Assembly: GCA_039815685.1 (NCBI GenBank)
Contig: JBCBYV010000015.1
Coordinates: 47,449-111,448 of the forward strand
Source: Thermohalobaculum sp039815685
GTDB taxonomy: Bacteria; Pseudomonadota; Alphaproteobacteria; Rhodobacterales; Rhodobacteraceae
Direction: 5' to 3'
Length of the DNA stretch: 64,000 nt
This document shows positions 54,532 through 63,626 of this stretch, piece after piece (positions within the stretch are counted from its first letter, which is position 1; each line of letters begins with the position of its first letter). The notes under the pieces were generated by a model that worked only from the letters and a program-made list of their open reading frames with translations, ran no database searches and was not told the origin of the DNA. A program made the translations under genes and the position numbers.

Positions 54532-55815
54532 TCAGTCGTCCCGCCAGAAGGCCGCCACCACTTCCATATGCGGCGACCAGCGGAACTGATCGACCGGCGC
54601 GACCCAGCGGAGCCGGTAGCCGCCATCGACAAGGATCTTAGCATCGCGCGCGAACGTCGCCGGATTGCAGCTCACGGAGGCGATGCGCCGGACGCCGCTC
54701 CGCGCAAGGGCCTCCGACTGCATTCTGGCGCCTGCCCGCGGCGGGTCGATCGCGACCGCGTCGTAGGGCTCGAGTTCCGGGCCGACCAGCGGGCGTTGGA
54801 AGAGATTACGGCGCTCGCATCGCACCCGCCCTGGCAGACCGGCCTGCCGCCAGGCGGCATCGAGTGCCGCGAGCGCGGGCTCCTCCAGCTCGAAGGCGTC
54901 GGTATCCGCCGCCTCGGCGAGCGGCAGAGAGAATGTGCCGATGCCGGCGAAGAGGTCGGCCACCCGCGCGAGGCCCTTCCGCCGCGGGCGGAGCGTCTCG
55001 AGCGCCAACGCTTCCACCACGAGGGCGACCAGCGTCGCCGCCCCCTCGGCCGAGGGCTGCAGAAAGCCGCCCGGCGGCAGCACGACCTCGGCCCGTCCCA
55101 GCCGCTCCGTGGGCGGCGCACGCGTGACCACGGGCTCGCCCTCGACGCTCAGCCGCGCAAGACCCGCCCGCGTCGCCGCTCCTGCAAGCAACGCTGTCGC
55201 AGGCCCATCGAGCGGCTTGGCGCCCTCGACGGCGCAGTCGACACCTGCAGGTGTGTCCACGAGGGTCAGACGCAGCGCACCTTTCCGGCTCGCGAGCAGA
55301 CGAACGAGCTCTTGAAGCCGCGGGACCGCTTCCGCGAGCGCCGGCCGCGCGACTGGACACTCAGTGACGGCGACGATCTCGTCGCTTTGCTCCCTTCGAA
55401 AGCCTAGCGTCGCGCCCTTCTTGGTGCGCCGGGCAGAGAGGGCGATGCGGCGTCGGCTTGCGGCCGGCACGGTGACGTTCTCACGGATTTCCACCGCCGC
55501 CGCTGCTTCCGGCCCGAGCCGCGCCGCGAGGGCCTCCTCCACGAGACCCCGCTTCCAGCCTGCGACCAGGGCATCGTCGGCGTGTTGCAGGCTGCAACCA
55601 CCACAGGCGCCATAATGCACGCATCTCGCAAGTTGCCGCTCTGGCGCGGGCTCGATCACCTCGAGGAGGCGCGCGCGGGCGGGCCCTTCGGCGCCCGGCA
55701 GCCGGGCGACCCGAACCCGCTCGCCGGGCAGCGCGCCGGGGACGAAGAGCGCACCGTCCTCCGTCACGCCGTCGCCCTGCGCGCCGAGCACCGCGATCCG
55801 CACCTCATCACCCAT
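54532..55815 (-). CDS. RNA (uracil-5-)-methyltransferase, RlmD/TrmA family
   Basis: The 427-residue protein has an N-terminal TRAM domain, an iron-sulfur motif (CVHYGACGGCSLQH, with a further Cys at ECPVA), and a SAM-binding methyltransferase core (ADLFAGIGTFSLPLA, AIDPPRAG). The catalytic Cys383 is in SVSCNPATFARD. It methylates uracil in 23S rRNA or tRNA; the Fe-S motif favours a RlmD/RlmC-type enzyme over TrmA. It lies downstream of tlyA on the same strand, 45 bases apart. Confidence 0.92.
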   Translation of the reverse strand: MGDEVRIAVLGAQGDGVTEDGALFVPGALPGERVRVARLPGAEGPARARLLEVIEPAPERQLARCVHYGACGGCSLQHADDALVAGWKRGLVEEALAARLGPEAAAAVEIRENVTVPAASRRRIALSARRTKKGATLGFRREQSDEIVAVTECPVARPALAEAVPRLQELVRLLASRKGALRLTLVDTPAGVDCAVEGAKPLDGPATALLAGAATRAGLARLSVEGEPVVTRAPPTERLGRAEVVLPPGGFLQPSAEGAATLVALVVEALALETLRPRRKGLARVADLFAGIGTFSLPLAEAADTDAFELEEPALAALDAAWRQAGLPGRVRCERRNLFQRPLVGPELEPYDAVAIDPPRAGARMQSEALARSGVRRIASVSCNPATFARDAKILVDGGYRLRWVAPVDQFRWSPHMEVVAAFWRDD

Positions 55816-55860
55816 GACGCCGCATTGAGCACGGGGACCCGACGGCAGGGAAGCGCCGCC

Positions 55861-56604
55861 TCACAACGCGCCGGGTGCAGTGACGGCGGGGCCCGTGGCG
55901 CTCAGCATGAACTCGCGATTGCCGTCCCCGCCCGTCACAGGGCTCTCGCTCTCGCCCGTGATCGTCCAGCCCGAGGCCCCCAGCCAGTCCGCCACCGCCC
56001 TGCAGGCGGCGGCATGCGCGGCCGGATCGCGGACGATGCCGCCCTTGCCGACCACCTCAGGCCCAAGCTCGAATTGCGGCTTCACCAGCACCACCAGCCG
56101 CGCGCCGGGCCGCGCCGCTGCGAGCGCCGGCGTCAGTGCCTTCCGGAGCGAAATGAAGGAAAGGTCGGCGGTGATCCAGTCGATGCGCGGCAGCAACCCG
56201 TCCGGGATCGACCGCGCGTTGACCCCCTCGATGACCGTCACCCTCGGATCGGCGGCAAGGCGCGGATGGAGCTGCCCATGCCCCACATCGAGCGCGATCA
56301 CCTTCTCCGCCCCCCGGGCCAGCAGCACCTCGGTGAACCCGCCGGTCGAGGCGCCGAGATCGAGCGCGGTGCCGGACGGTACGAGCCTGAATTGGTCGAG
56401 CGCGTGCAGGAGCTTCAGCGCCCCCCGCCCGACCCAGCCGGGCCCCGTGCGTTCGACGTCCAGCCGAGCCCCATCGCCCACCGTCTGCGACGCCTTGCGG
56501 GCAGGCTGACCATCAACCCGCACGGCACCCTCAGCGATCAGGCGCGCGGCCTCTGCTCGACTGACGGCGAGGTTCTGGAGGACGAGTCGTTGATCGAGCC
56601 TCAT
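55861..56604 (-). CDS. tlyA: TlyA-family rRNA methyltransferase (hemolysin A-like)
   Basis: The 247-residue protein has an N-terminal S4 RNA-binding domain (RLDQRLVLQNLAVSRAEA) and an FtsJ-like methyltransferase core (ALDLGASTGGFTEVLLARGA, ADLSFISLRKAL). TlyA 2'-O-methylates cytidines in 16S and/or 23S rRNA; the old hemolysin name is not meaningful here. It precedes the RlmD-like gene in an RNA-modification pair and is divergent from phnN. Confidence 0.92.
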   Translation of the reverse strand: MRLDQRLVLQNLAVSRAEAARLIAEGAVRVDGQPARKASQTVGDGARLDVERTGPGWVGRGALKLLHALDQFRLVPSGTALDLGASTGGFTEVLLARGAEKVIALDVGHGQLHPRLAADPRVTVIEGVNARSIPDGLLPRIDWITADLSFISLRKALTPALAAARPGARLVVLVKPQFELGPEVVGKGGIVRDPAAHAAACRAVADWLGASGWTITGESESPVTGGDGNREFMLSATGPAVTAPGAL

Positions 56605-56709
56605 CGCGTGTCACCTTCCCGCCCGCTCGCCGCGCGAATAGCAGCCGGCGCGCCGCCTGTCATCGAACAGCGATTGTACTCGCCTCCGCGCTCTGCTCAC
56701 CCTCAGGGC

Positions 56710-57318
56710 ATGAAACACGCCGAAAGCAGCGCTAAGAGGCCTCACGGCCGGCTGATCCTGGTCGTAGGGCCCAGTGGGGCGGGCAAGGACACACTGCTCG
56801 ACCACGCGCGCGCCACCCTTGAGGGACACCCGGGCATCCGCTTCGTCCGGCGCACGATCACCCGGCCAGCGGAGGCTGGAGGCGAGGCGCATGAAGCGCT
56901 GAGCGAGGTTGCCTTCTCCGCCAAAGCCGAAGAAGGCGCCTTTTTTGCGCATTGGTGGGCACACGGTCTCGGCTACGGCCTGCCCGCGGAGATCGCCGAC
57001 TGGCTGGCGGCAGGTGAGACGGTCGTCGCCAATGGCTCGCGCGCCGCCGCACCCGGGATCGCAGCCCGTTGTCCCGTGATGGAGATGGTTGTGATCGACG
57101 CCTCCCCGGACGTGGTCGCCGAGCGCCTCGCCGCGCGCGGGCGGGAGAGCGCGAAGGAGATCATGGCGCGCCGTGCCCGCAAGGTACCGCCGCCCCCCAA
57201 GGGCCTGACGGTGCACCGCGTGCTCAACGACACGACGCCGGAGGAGGGGGCGCAGAAGCTCGTCGCCGCGATCCTCGGCGAGGAACCCGCCCAGGCCAGC
57301 GCACCACCTCAGGCTTGA
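56710..57318 (+). CDS. phnN: Ribose 1,5-bisphosphokinase PhnN
   Basis: The 202-residue kinase has a guanylate-kinase-like fold with P-loop VGPSGAGKDT and the RFVRRTITRP, FFAHWWAHGLGYGLP motifs of PhnN. It makes PRPP from ribose 1,5-bisphosphate in C-P lyase phosphonate degradation. ATG 56710 gives the standard start. No C-P lyase genes (phnG-M) are nearby. With phnX 40 kb away, phosphonate genes appear scattered. Confidence 0.9.
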   Translation: MKHAESSAKRPHGRLILVVGPSGAGKDTLLDHARATLEGHPGIRFVRRTITRPAEAGGEAHEALSEVAFSAKAEEGAFFAHWWAHGLGYGLPAEIADWLAAGETVVANGSRAAAPGIAARCPVMEMVVIDASPDVVAERLAARGRESAKEIMARRARKVPPPPKGLTVHRVLNDTTPEEGAQKLVAAILGEEPAQASAPPQA

Positions 57319-57361
57319 CCGATACCGGCGCTCGCCCCCCTCAGAACCGGCGGAATGGAGG

Positions 57362-58045
57362 ATGGCCATGGTGCGCTACGACGTGCTCGTGACGGGCAAC
57401 AACCTCAAGCTCGGGGACGATTTTCTCGGCATCTCCAGCGTCGTGCTGGTCAAGGCCCAAGGGCGGCGGATCCTCGTCGATGCGGGCGGGCCGACAACAC
57501 GGGGCAGTCTGCGGAAGGCGCTCGCCGCGCGCGGGCTCGACGGGAGCGAGATCGATGCGGTGGTGCTCACGCACCTCCATTTCGACCATGTCTACAACCT
57601 CGACCTCTTCCCGCGCGCCCGCGTGATGGTGGCCGATGTGGAGCTTGCCTATGCCGCCGCCCCGCACGCGGCGGACGATTTCGTACCCGACTGGATCCTG
57701 CCGCGCCTCGAGACGCGGGGCTATGATGCCCTCACCGCCGGCCAGCTCGAACCGGGGGTGGAGGTCATCGCCGCACCCGGGCACACCGCAGGCCTTCACG
57801 CGCTCAGGCTCAAGACGGATGGCGGCGCCGTGCTCCTCGCCTCCGACGCGATCAAGTATCCCAAGGAGATCATGACGCGCACGAGCGACCTCGAGTTCGC
57901 GCCGCCCGGCACTGCGACAGCCACGATCGCAGCGCTCCTCGACTGGCCGGAGCGCATCGTCCCCGGCCATTTCCCGGAGCTCTACCGCCACGGCGACGGC
58001 TGGGGCTGGGATGGCGCGGCGGAGTTCAGGCTCCTCGTCCGATAG
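57362..58045 (+). CDS. MBL-fold metallo-hydrolase
   Basis: The 227-residue protein has the metallo-beta-lactamase motif THLHFDH at ~residues 72-78, further metal ligands in APGHTAG, ASDAIKYP and VPGHF. It resembles N-acyl homoserine lactonase-type or glyoxalase II-type hydrolases and is cytoplasmic. It lies 43 bases after phnN and 74 bases before the hydantoinase A gene, so it could belong with either. Substrate unknown. Confidence 0.88.
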   Translation: MAMVRYDVLVTGNNLKLGDDFLGISSVVLVKAQGRRILVDAGGPTTRGSLRKALAARGLDGSEIDAVVLTHLHFDHVYNLDLFPRARVMVADVELAYAAAPHAADDFVPDWILPRLETRGYDALTAGQLEPGVEVIAAPGHTAGLHALRLKTDGGAVLLASDAIKYPKEIMTRTSDLEFAPPGTATATIAALLDWPERIVPGHFPELYRHGDGWGWDGAAEFRLLVR

Positions 58046-58119
58046 GCACGGTTTGACCGCTGGCCATGCGGACGGCTAGCTCGCTTCAGAACTTTGCGCA
58101 GCACAGGCGGGAGAACGGC

Positions 58120-60225
58120 ATGGCAGAGGGCAGCGGCGGCTACCGCATCGGCGCCGATATCGGCGGCACCTTCACCGACCTCGCGGTGGTCGACGCCGCT
58201 GGCCGCAAGCTCGAGATCGGCAAGCTGCCGACGACGCCCGACGCCCCAGACGACGCGGTAATCGAGGGCATCGCCGCCCTTCTCGAGCGCACCGGCATCC
58301 CCGCGGCCGACGTCGCCCATGTCGTCCACGGCACGACGCTCTTTACTAACGCGCTGATCGAGCGAAAGGGGAGCGTCACGGCCCTCATCACGACGCAAGG
58401 GTTCCGCGACGCGGTCGAGATCGGGCGAGAGCATCGCTATGACATGTACGACCTCGCCATGGAGCGCCCTGCCCCCATCTCACCCCGCCGCCGCCGCCAC
58501 GAGGTGCCGGAGCGCGTGACAGCCGATGGCAGCGTGCTTACGCCGCTCGACGAGACGGCGGCGCGGGCGCTGGCCCGGCAGTTGGCGGGCGATGGCACGG
58601 AGGCTGTTGCCGTCTCCTTCCTCCACGCCTATGCCAATCCCGGACACGAAGCGCGGATGGGAGCGATCCTGACTGAGGAGGCACCGGGCCTCGCCGTCTC
58701 GCTTTCCCACGAGGTCGCGCCCGAGATCCGGGAGTTCGACCGGACCTCCACCGCGCTCGCCAATGTCTATGTCCGCCGGATAGCGGAGCGGTATCTCGGC
58801 CGGCTCGAGGAACGGCTGCGGGCGGAGATTGGTATTCGCGGACCACTATACGTGATGCAGTCGAACGGCGGGCTCGTCGATGCGGGGATCGCCGCGCGCC
58901 TGCCCGTGCGCCTCGTCGAGAGCGGGCCTGCGGCAGGTGCCCTCGCGGCCGCGCATTTCGCGGAAGCATCGAGCCGTGACGACCTTCTCAGCTTCGACAT
59001 GGGAGGGACGACGGCGAAGGCCTGCGTGATCCGGGACCGCCGCCCGCTGATCGCGCCCGATTTCGAGGTCGACCGGCGCTATCGCTTCAAGAAGGGCTCG
59101 GGCCTGCCGGTGAAGACACCGGTGATCGAGATGATCGAGATCGGTACCGGCGGCGGCTCCATCGCGGGCGTCGACGGGCTGGGTAGGCTCCGCGTCGGCC
59201 CTGAGAGCGCGGGCGCCGTGCCGGGCCCCGCCTGCTATGGCAAGGGTGGGACGGAGCCGACGGTGACGGATGCGGACCTCCTCCTCGGCTATCTCGACCC
59301 CGGCTTCTTCGCAGGCGGGGAGATGGCGCTCGATACCGCTGCCGCCGAGCGCGCGCTGGAGGCAGGCGTGGGGCAGGCCCTCGGCCTTGGCGCGCTGGAG
59401 GCCGCCGCCGCCGTCCACCGCATGGCGAACGAGGCGATGGCCGCGGCCGCGCGCCTCCACGCCCTCGAACGCGGGATGGATGCGAGCCGATTGCCGCTCT
59501 TCGCCTTCGGCGGTGCGGGGCCGGTCCATTCCTGGGGTGTGGCGCGCATCCTCGGCAGTCCCGCCGTGGTCTACCCCTGGGGTGCCGGCGTCATGTCCGC
59601 CGTGGGCTTCCTCGCAGCCCCGTTGAGCCTCGATTTCGTGCGCTCCCAGCCCGGCCGGCTCGACGCCCTCGACTGGGACGCCGCCGCGGGCCTGATGGCG
59701 GAGATGGCGACGGAGGGTGCCGCGGCTCTCGCACCCAGCCTCGACGGTGCCAGGGCGACGGAAGAGCGCGTCGCCGATATGCGCTACGCCCGGCAGGGCT
59801 ACGAGATCCGGGTGCCCGTGCCCGACGGCCCACTCGATGCCGCCATGGCTGACCCGCTCGCCAAGGCCTTCGAGGCGGCTTACGAGGCGCTCTACGGCCA
59901 CACCGTTCCCAACGCCGCCATCGAGGTCGTGAGCTGGCGCCTGCGCGTGGCGGGTCCGAAACCCGCCCTCTCCCTTATGCCTCCCCAGGCCGCCGGCGAG
60001 CGCCCCTCGCTCAAGGGCATGCGGGAGGCCTGGGTGCAGGCGGCAACGGGTACCGGCGGCGCCCACCAGGCCTTGCCCGTGCATGACCGCTACGCCCTCG
60101 CCCCAGGCAGCATGATCGAGGGCCCCGCGATCATCGAGGAACGCGAGTCGACCGTCGTCATCGCGAGCCCCGCCGATATCGCGGTCGACGAGGCCGGCAA
60201 CCTCGTCGCGACCCCGAAGAGCTGA
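58120..60225 (+). CDS. Hydantoinase/oxoprolinase family subunit A
   Basis: The 701-residue protein has the HyuA-type ASKHA ATPase fold: IGADIGGTFTDLAVVD at the N-terminus, VVHGTTLFTNALIERKG, and SFDMGGTTAKACVI. With subunit B such enzymes hydrolyse hydantoins, N-methylhydantoin or 5-oxoproline with ATP. ATG 58120 follows GGGAGAA. Its partner (61897) is not adjacent: an opposite-strand mscS gene lies between them. Confidence 0.93.
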   Translation: MAEGSGGYRIGADIGGTFTDLAVVDAAGRKLEIGKLPTTPDAPDDAVIEGIAALLERTGIPAADVAHVVHGTTLFTNALIERKGSVTALITTQGFRDAVEIGREHRYDMYDLAMERPAPISPRRRRHEVPERVTADGSVLTPLDETAARALARQLAGDGTEAVAVSFLHAYANPGHEARMGAILTEEAPGLAVSLSHEVAPEIREFDRTSTALANVYVRRIAERYLGRLEERLRAEIGIRGPLYVMQSNGGLVDAGIAARLPVRLVESGPAAGALAAAHFAEASSRDDLLSFDMGGTTAKACVIRDRRPLIAPDFEVDRRYRFKKGSGLPVKTPVIEMIEIGTGGGSIAGVDGLGRLRVGPESAGAVPGPACYGKGGTEPTVTDADLLLGYLDPGFFAGGEMALDTAAAERALEAGVGQALGLGALEAAAAVHRMANEAMAAAARLHALERGMDASRLPLFAFGGAGPVHSWGVARILGSPAVVYPWGAGVMSAVGFLAAPLSLDFVRSQPGRLDALDWDAAAGLMAEMATEGAAALAPSLDGARATEERVADMRYARQGYEIRVPVPDGPLDAAMADPLAKAFEAAYEALYGHTVPNAAIEVVSWRLRVAGPKPALSLMPPQAAGERPSLKGMREAWVQAATGTGGAHQALPVHDRYALAPGSMIEGPAIIEERESTVVIASPADIAVDEAGNLVATPKS

Positions 60226-60353
60226 GCGGGATCGCCGGCCCCGCACCGGCCACAGGCGCGGCACCTGCCGAACGCCGCGAGCGCCATGTCTCGACGCGCG
60301 CGGTGGCAGACGCGGCGCCCTGAGGAGATCTGGCCAGGCGCCTCGCCACGCGA

Positions 60354-61724
60354 TCAGCCGCCGATCTCGGTCTCCTCGTGCTTCGCCTCCGGCTTCTCCC
60401 CGCGCGACGCCGTCTCTGAAGGCGCCGAGACGCCGCCGCCCGTCCTCTTCGGCTCGGTCGGGATGTAGTGGACATCCTGCTGCGGGAACGGGATCGAGAT
60501 GCCGGCGGCGTCGAAGGCCTCCTTCACCTGACGCGTCAGGTCCCAGTAGACCGTCCAGTAGTCGCCCCCCTTCACCCAGGGCCGACAGATGAAGTCGACG
60601 GAACTGGCCCCGAGGCTGTGCACCCGGATCACCGGCGCGGGCTCGGCCAGGGTCAGAGGATGCTCGGACACCACCCGCTCCAGCACCGCCTGCGCATCCT
60701 CGATGCTGTCGTCGTAGCCGATGCCGAACATCAGATCGACGCGCCGGGTCTCGGCACTCGTCACATTGGTGATCACGTTCCCCCAGACCATCGCATTCGG
60801 CATCACGATGGTTTGGTTGTCCGGCGTCACCACCGTGGTCGAGGACACGCTCACCGACTTCACCGTGCCGCCCGTGCCACCGATATCCACGTAGTCGCCC
60901 TCATCGAAGGGCCGGTTGATCATGATCATGAGACCCGAGGCGAGGTTGCTGAGCGTGCTCTGGAAGGCAAAGGCGAGAATGAAGGAAGCACCGCCGATAA
61001 GCGCGAAGACCGGCGAGATATCGATGCCGAGGGCCGAGAGCACGATCAGGAAACCGAAGCTCATCACGATCCAGTAGACCGTCATGACCATGAATGCCTG
61101 CAGCAGCTTCGAGAGGTTCGGCACCCGGCTGAAGATGCGCCGCGCGATCCGACGCACGAGCCGCGCGACGATCAGAAGGCCCAGGAACGACCCGACGATC
61201 ACCGCGATGTCGATCAGAAGCTGGATCCCCCCATCCCGATCCGTCGCCCAAGCCAGTGCTTGCGCCACGAGCGTCTCGACATCCGCCGTGCGCGTCTCCT
61301 CGACGATGATCGAGTTGCGATAGGCGCGGTAGATCGCGACCTGCGCCTCGTCCCCGCCCTTCTTCTCGAAGCTGTCGACGACCGTCGAATAGGCGTCGAA
61401 GAGCGCCTTTCTCTCCTGCGTGAGTTCACCAAGCTGCCCGCGCGCCGTCTCCGCCGCAGTCCCCTCGGCCGTGGTCGCGGCGATCTGGGCGGCGACGACC
61501 TCCTCCGTCTTGGCCTTGACGATGCCGAGCCAGGCCTCCGCCGCCCGGCCAAGTTCATCGACCGTCAGCGGCACGAGGTTGAGCGTCAGCACCTCGATGG
61601 GCGCGGCGGTGTCCGTCACGGCCGCTGGCAGGGGCGGCGGCGCCTCGGCGCTTTCCTGGGCAATCGCGGGGAGGGCAAAGGCGGTCAGCGCGAGGGCGAG
61701 GACCAGATGTCGGATCGCACGCAT
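60354..61724 (-). CDS. MscS-family mechanosensitive channel
   Basis: The 456-residue protein has a signal peptide (cleavage near AIAQ), a periplasmic helical domain (~residues 30-165), several transmembrane helices, and the MscS core with a TM3-like segment FILAFAFQSTLSNLASGLMIMI followed by the beta domain (NRPFDEGDYVDIGGTGGTVKSV). It opens under membrane tension to release solutes. I chose ATG 61724; an earlier frame start adds ~48 Arg/Ala-rich residues. The tail (~residues 430-456) is hydrophilic. It is inserted between the two hydantoinase genes. Confidence 0.9.
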   Translation of the reverse strand: MRAIRHLVLALALTAFALPAIAQESAEAPPPLPAAVTDTAAPIEVLTLNLVPLTVDELGRAAEAWLGIVKAKTEEVVAAQIAATTAEGTAAETARGQLGELTQERKALFDAYSTVVDSFEKKGGDEAQVAIYRAYRNSIIVEETRTADVETLVAQALAWATDRDGGIQLLIDIAVIVGSFLGLLIVARLVRRIARRIFSRVPNLSKLLQAFMVMTVYWIVMSFGFLIVLSALGIDISPVFALIGGASFILAFAFQSTLSNLASGLMIMINRPFDEGDYVDIGGTGGTVKSVSVSSTTVVTPDNQTIVMPNAMVWGNVITNVTSAETRRVDLMFGIGYDDSIEDAQAVLERVVSEHPLTLAEPAPVIRVHSLGASSVDFICRPWVKGGDYWTVYWDLTRQVKEAFDAAGISIPFPQQDVHYIPTEPKRTGGGVSAPSETASRGEKPEAKHEETEIGG

Positions 61725-61896
61725 GGCTGCGGCTCCTGTGTTTCCTATTGCAGCACCGCACACCCCACCGCTCACCCATACCGTTTTCATCGCGAACTGT
61801 CTCGCGGCGCATGCAGCAACCGGGTAGGCGGCGGCGGATGGACAACCGGCGGCGCGCCATCTAGCCAAACGGGGCGGGCGGAAGGAGGCAGCGCCG

Positions 61897-63498
61897 ATGG
61901 ATCAGATCACCCTCGATATCCTGTGGCAGCGCCTGATCGCGGCAGTGAACGAGCAGGCTGCGGCGCTGATGCGGTCCTCCTTCACCTCGATCGTGCGGGA
62001 AGCAGGCGATCTTTCGGCGGGAGTGTTCGATCGGCGCGGGCGCATGGTGGCCCAGGCGGTGACCGGCACGCCCGGCCATATCAACTCCATGGCGACGGGG
62101 ATGACCCATTTCCTTGCGCGCTTTCCCGTGGAGACGCTGGTGGAGGGCGACATCCTTCTGACCAACGATCCCTGGATGACCGCGAGCCAGCTCAACGACA
62201 TCACCATCGCGACCCCCGTCTTTCGCGACGGCCGCTGCATCGCCTTCTTCGCGTCCTGCTGCCACGCGCTCGATATCGGGGGGCGCGGGCTCTCGGCCGA
62301 CAGCCGCTCGGTGCATGAGGAAGGGCTTTACCTGCCGCTCATGAAGCTCGCCGAGGGGGGCGTCACGAACCAGGCGATCCTCGACATCATCGCCGCCAAC
62401 AGCCGCACGCCGGAGGAGGTGCTGGGCGACATTCACTCCCAGATCGCCGGCAATGCCGTCGGCGCGCGCCAGCTCATGGGCTTTCTCGACGAATTCGGGC
62501 TCGAGGACATCGAGACGCTGTCCGACGAGATCATCGACCGGTCGGAAGCGGCGATGCGGCAGGCGATCCGAGCCCTGCCCGATGGCGACTATGCCTACGC
62601 GCTCGAGATCGACGGGTTCGACGCGCCCGTGCGCCTCGCCCTACGCCTCGTGGTCGAGGGCGACGCCATCACCCTCGATTTCGGGGGGTCGAGCGAGCAG
62701 GTGCCCCTCGGCGTCAACGTCGCCGTCAACTACACGCGCGCCTACGCGACCTACGGCGTCAAATGCGCGATCAGCCCGGAGGTGCCGAACAACGAGGGCG
62801 CGTTCCGGCCCGTCCGGATCGAGGCGCCGGAGGGCAGCATCTTGAATGCCAAGCACCCCGCCGCCGTCGGCGGGCGGCACCTCGTCGGCCATTTCCTGCC
62901 CTCCGTCGTCATGGGCGCGCTGGCCGAGGCGCTGCCGGAGGCGGTGGCCGCCCCCGGCGCCGACGGGCTCTGGGATACGCATATCGCCGGGGAGGACCGG
63001 GAGGGGCGGTCCTTCTCCTACACCTGGTTCTCCTCCGGCGGCGTCGGTGCGATGGCCGAACGCGACGGGCTCTCCGCCACCGCCTACCCCTCCGGCATCG
63101 CAGGCGTTCCCGTCGAGGTCATGGAGACGCTCGCACCCATCCTGGTGCATGAACGCGGCCTCGTGCCCGGCTCGGGCGGGGACGGGCGCTTCCGCGGCGG
63201 GCTCGGCCAGTCGATGACCTTCGAGGTGCTGACGGACAAGCCCTTCCTGTTCTCCGGCCTCTATGAGCGCGTGCGTACGCCCGCCCCTGGCCTCGCGGGC
63301 GGTGGGGCGGGGGCGGCCGGACGGCTCGAGGCGACTGGCCCTGACGGCGCAGCGGTGCCGCTCGAGCCCAAGATCACCCGCACCCTGCCCGCAGGCACCC
63401 GCGTGCGCATCGTCCTGCCGGGCGGCGGTGGCCACGGCGACCCCACCACCCGAGACCCCGCCGCCCGCGCCTCGGACACCGCCGACGGCTACGTCTAG
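61897..63498 (+). CDS. Hydantoinase B/oxoprolinase family protein
   Basis: The 533-residue protein is HyuB: LIAAVNEQAAALMRSSFTSIVREAGDLSAG, then GHINSMATGMTHFL, NDPW and the late HERGLVPGSGGDGRFRGGLG. It pairs with HyuA for ATP-dependent cyclic amide hydrolysis. The start is ATG 61897 after GGAAGGAGG. The A subunit lies 1.7 kb upstream on the same strand. A palindrome follows the stop at 63499. Confidence 0.93.
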   Translation: MDQITLDILWQRLIAAVNEQAAALMRSSFTSIVREAGDLSAGVFDRRGRMVAQAVTGTPGHINSMATGMTHFLARFPVETLVEGDILLTNDPWMTASQLNDITIATPVFRDGRCIAFFASCCHALDIGGRGLSADSRSVHEEGLYLPLMKLAEGGVTNQAILDIIAANSRTPEEVLGDIHSQIAGNAVGARQLMGFLDEFGLEDIETLSDEIIDRSEAAMRQAIRALPDGDYAYALEIDGFDAPVRLALRLVVEGDAITLDFGGSSEQVPLGVNVAVNYTRAYATYGVKCAISPEVPNNEGAFRPVRIEAPEGSILNAKHPAAVGGRHLVGHFLPSVVMGALAEALPEAVAAPGADGLWDTHIAGEDREGRSFSYTWFSSGGVGAMAERDGLSATAYPSGIAGVPVEVMETLAPILVHERGLVPGSGGDGRFRGGLGQSMTFEVLTDKPFLFSGLYERVRTPAPGLAGGGAGAAGRLEATGPDGAAVPLEPKITRTLPAGTRVRIVLPGGGGHGDPTTRDPAARASDTADGYV

Positions 63499-63544
63499 TG
63501 GATGGACTCAGACGGTCCGCACCCCAACCGCCTGGGTCCATCCA
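63499..63544. terminator. Hairpin directly after the hydantoinase B gene
   Basis: TGGATGGACTCAGACGG (63499-63515) pairs with CCGCCTGGGTCCATCCA (63528-63544) with two or three mismatches. No T-tract follows, so it may act as a weak terminator or be a REP-like unit. Confidence 0.45.
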
Positions 63545-63561
63545 CAACGCAACATACTGTG

Positions 63562-63626
63562 GTGGTTCGACTTTTCTCGGCAGAAGGTCCGGCGGCAGTC
63601 GGACTCTTCTGTCTCGGTCGAACCAC
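63562..63626. repeat. Imperfect inverted repeat with ~30-base arms
   Basis: The outer GTGGTTCGAC/GTCGAACCAC and inner CAGAAG/CTTCTG and GTCCG/CGGAC blocks pair in order. This is one of several palindromes in 63499-64000. Confidence 0.65.
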
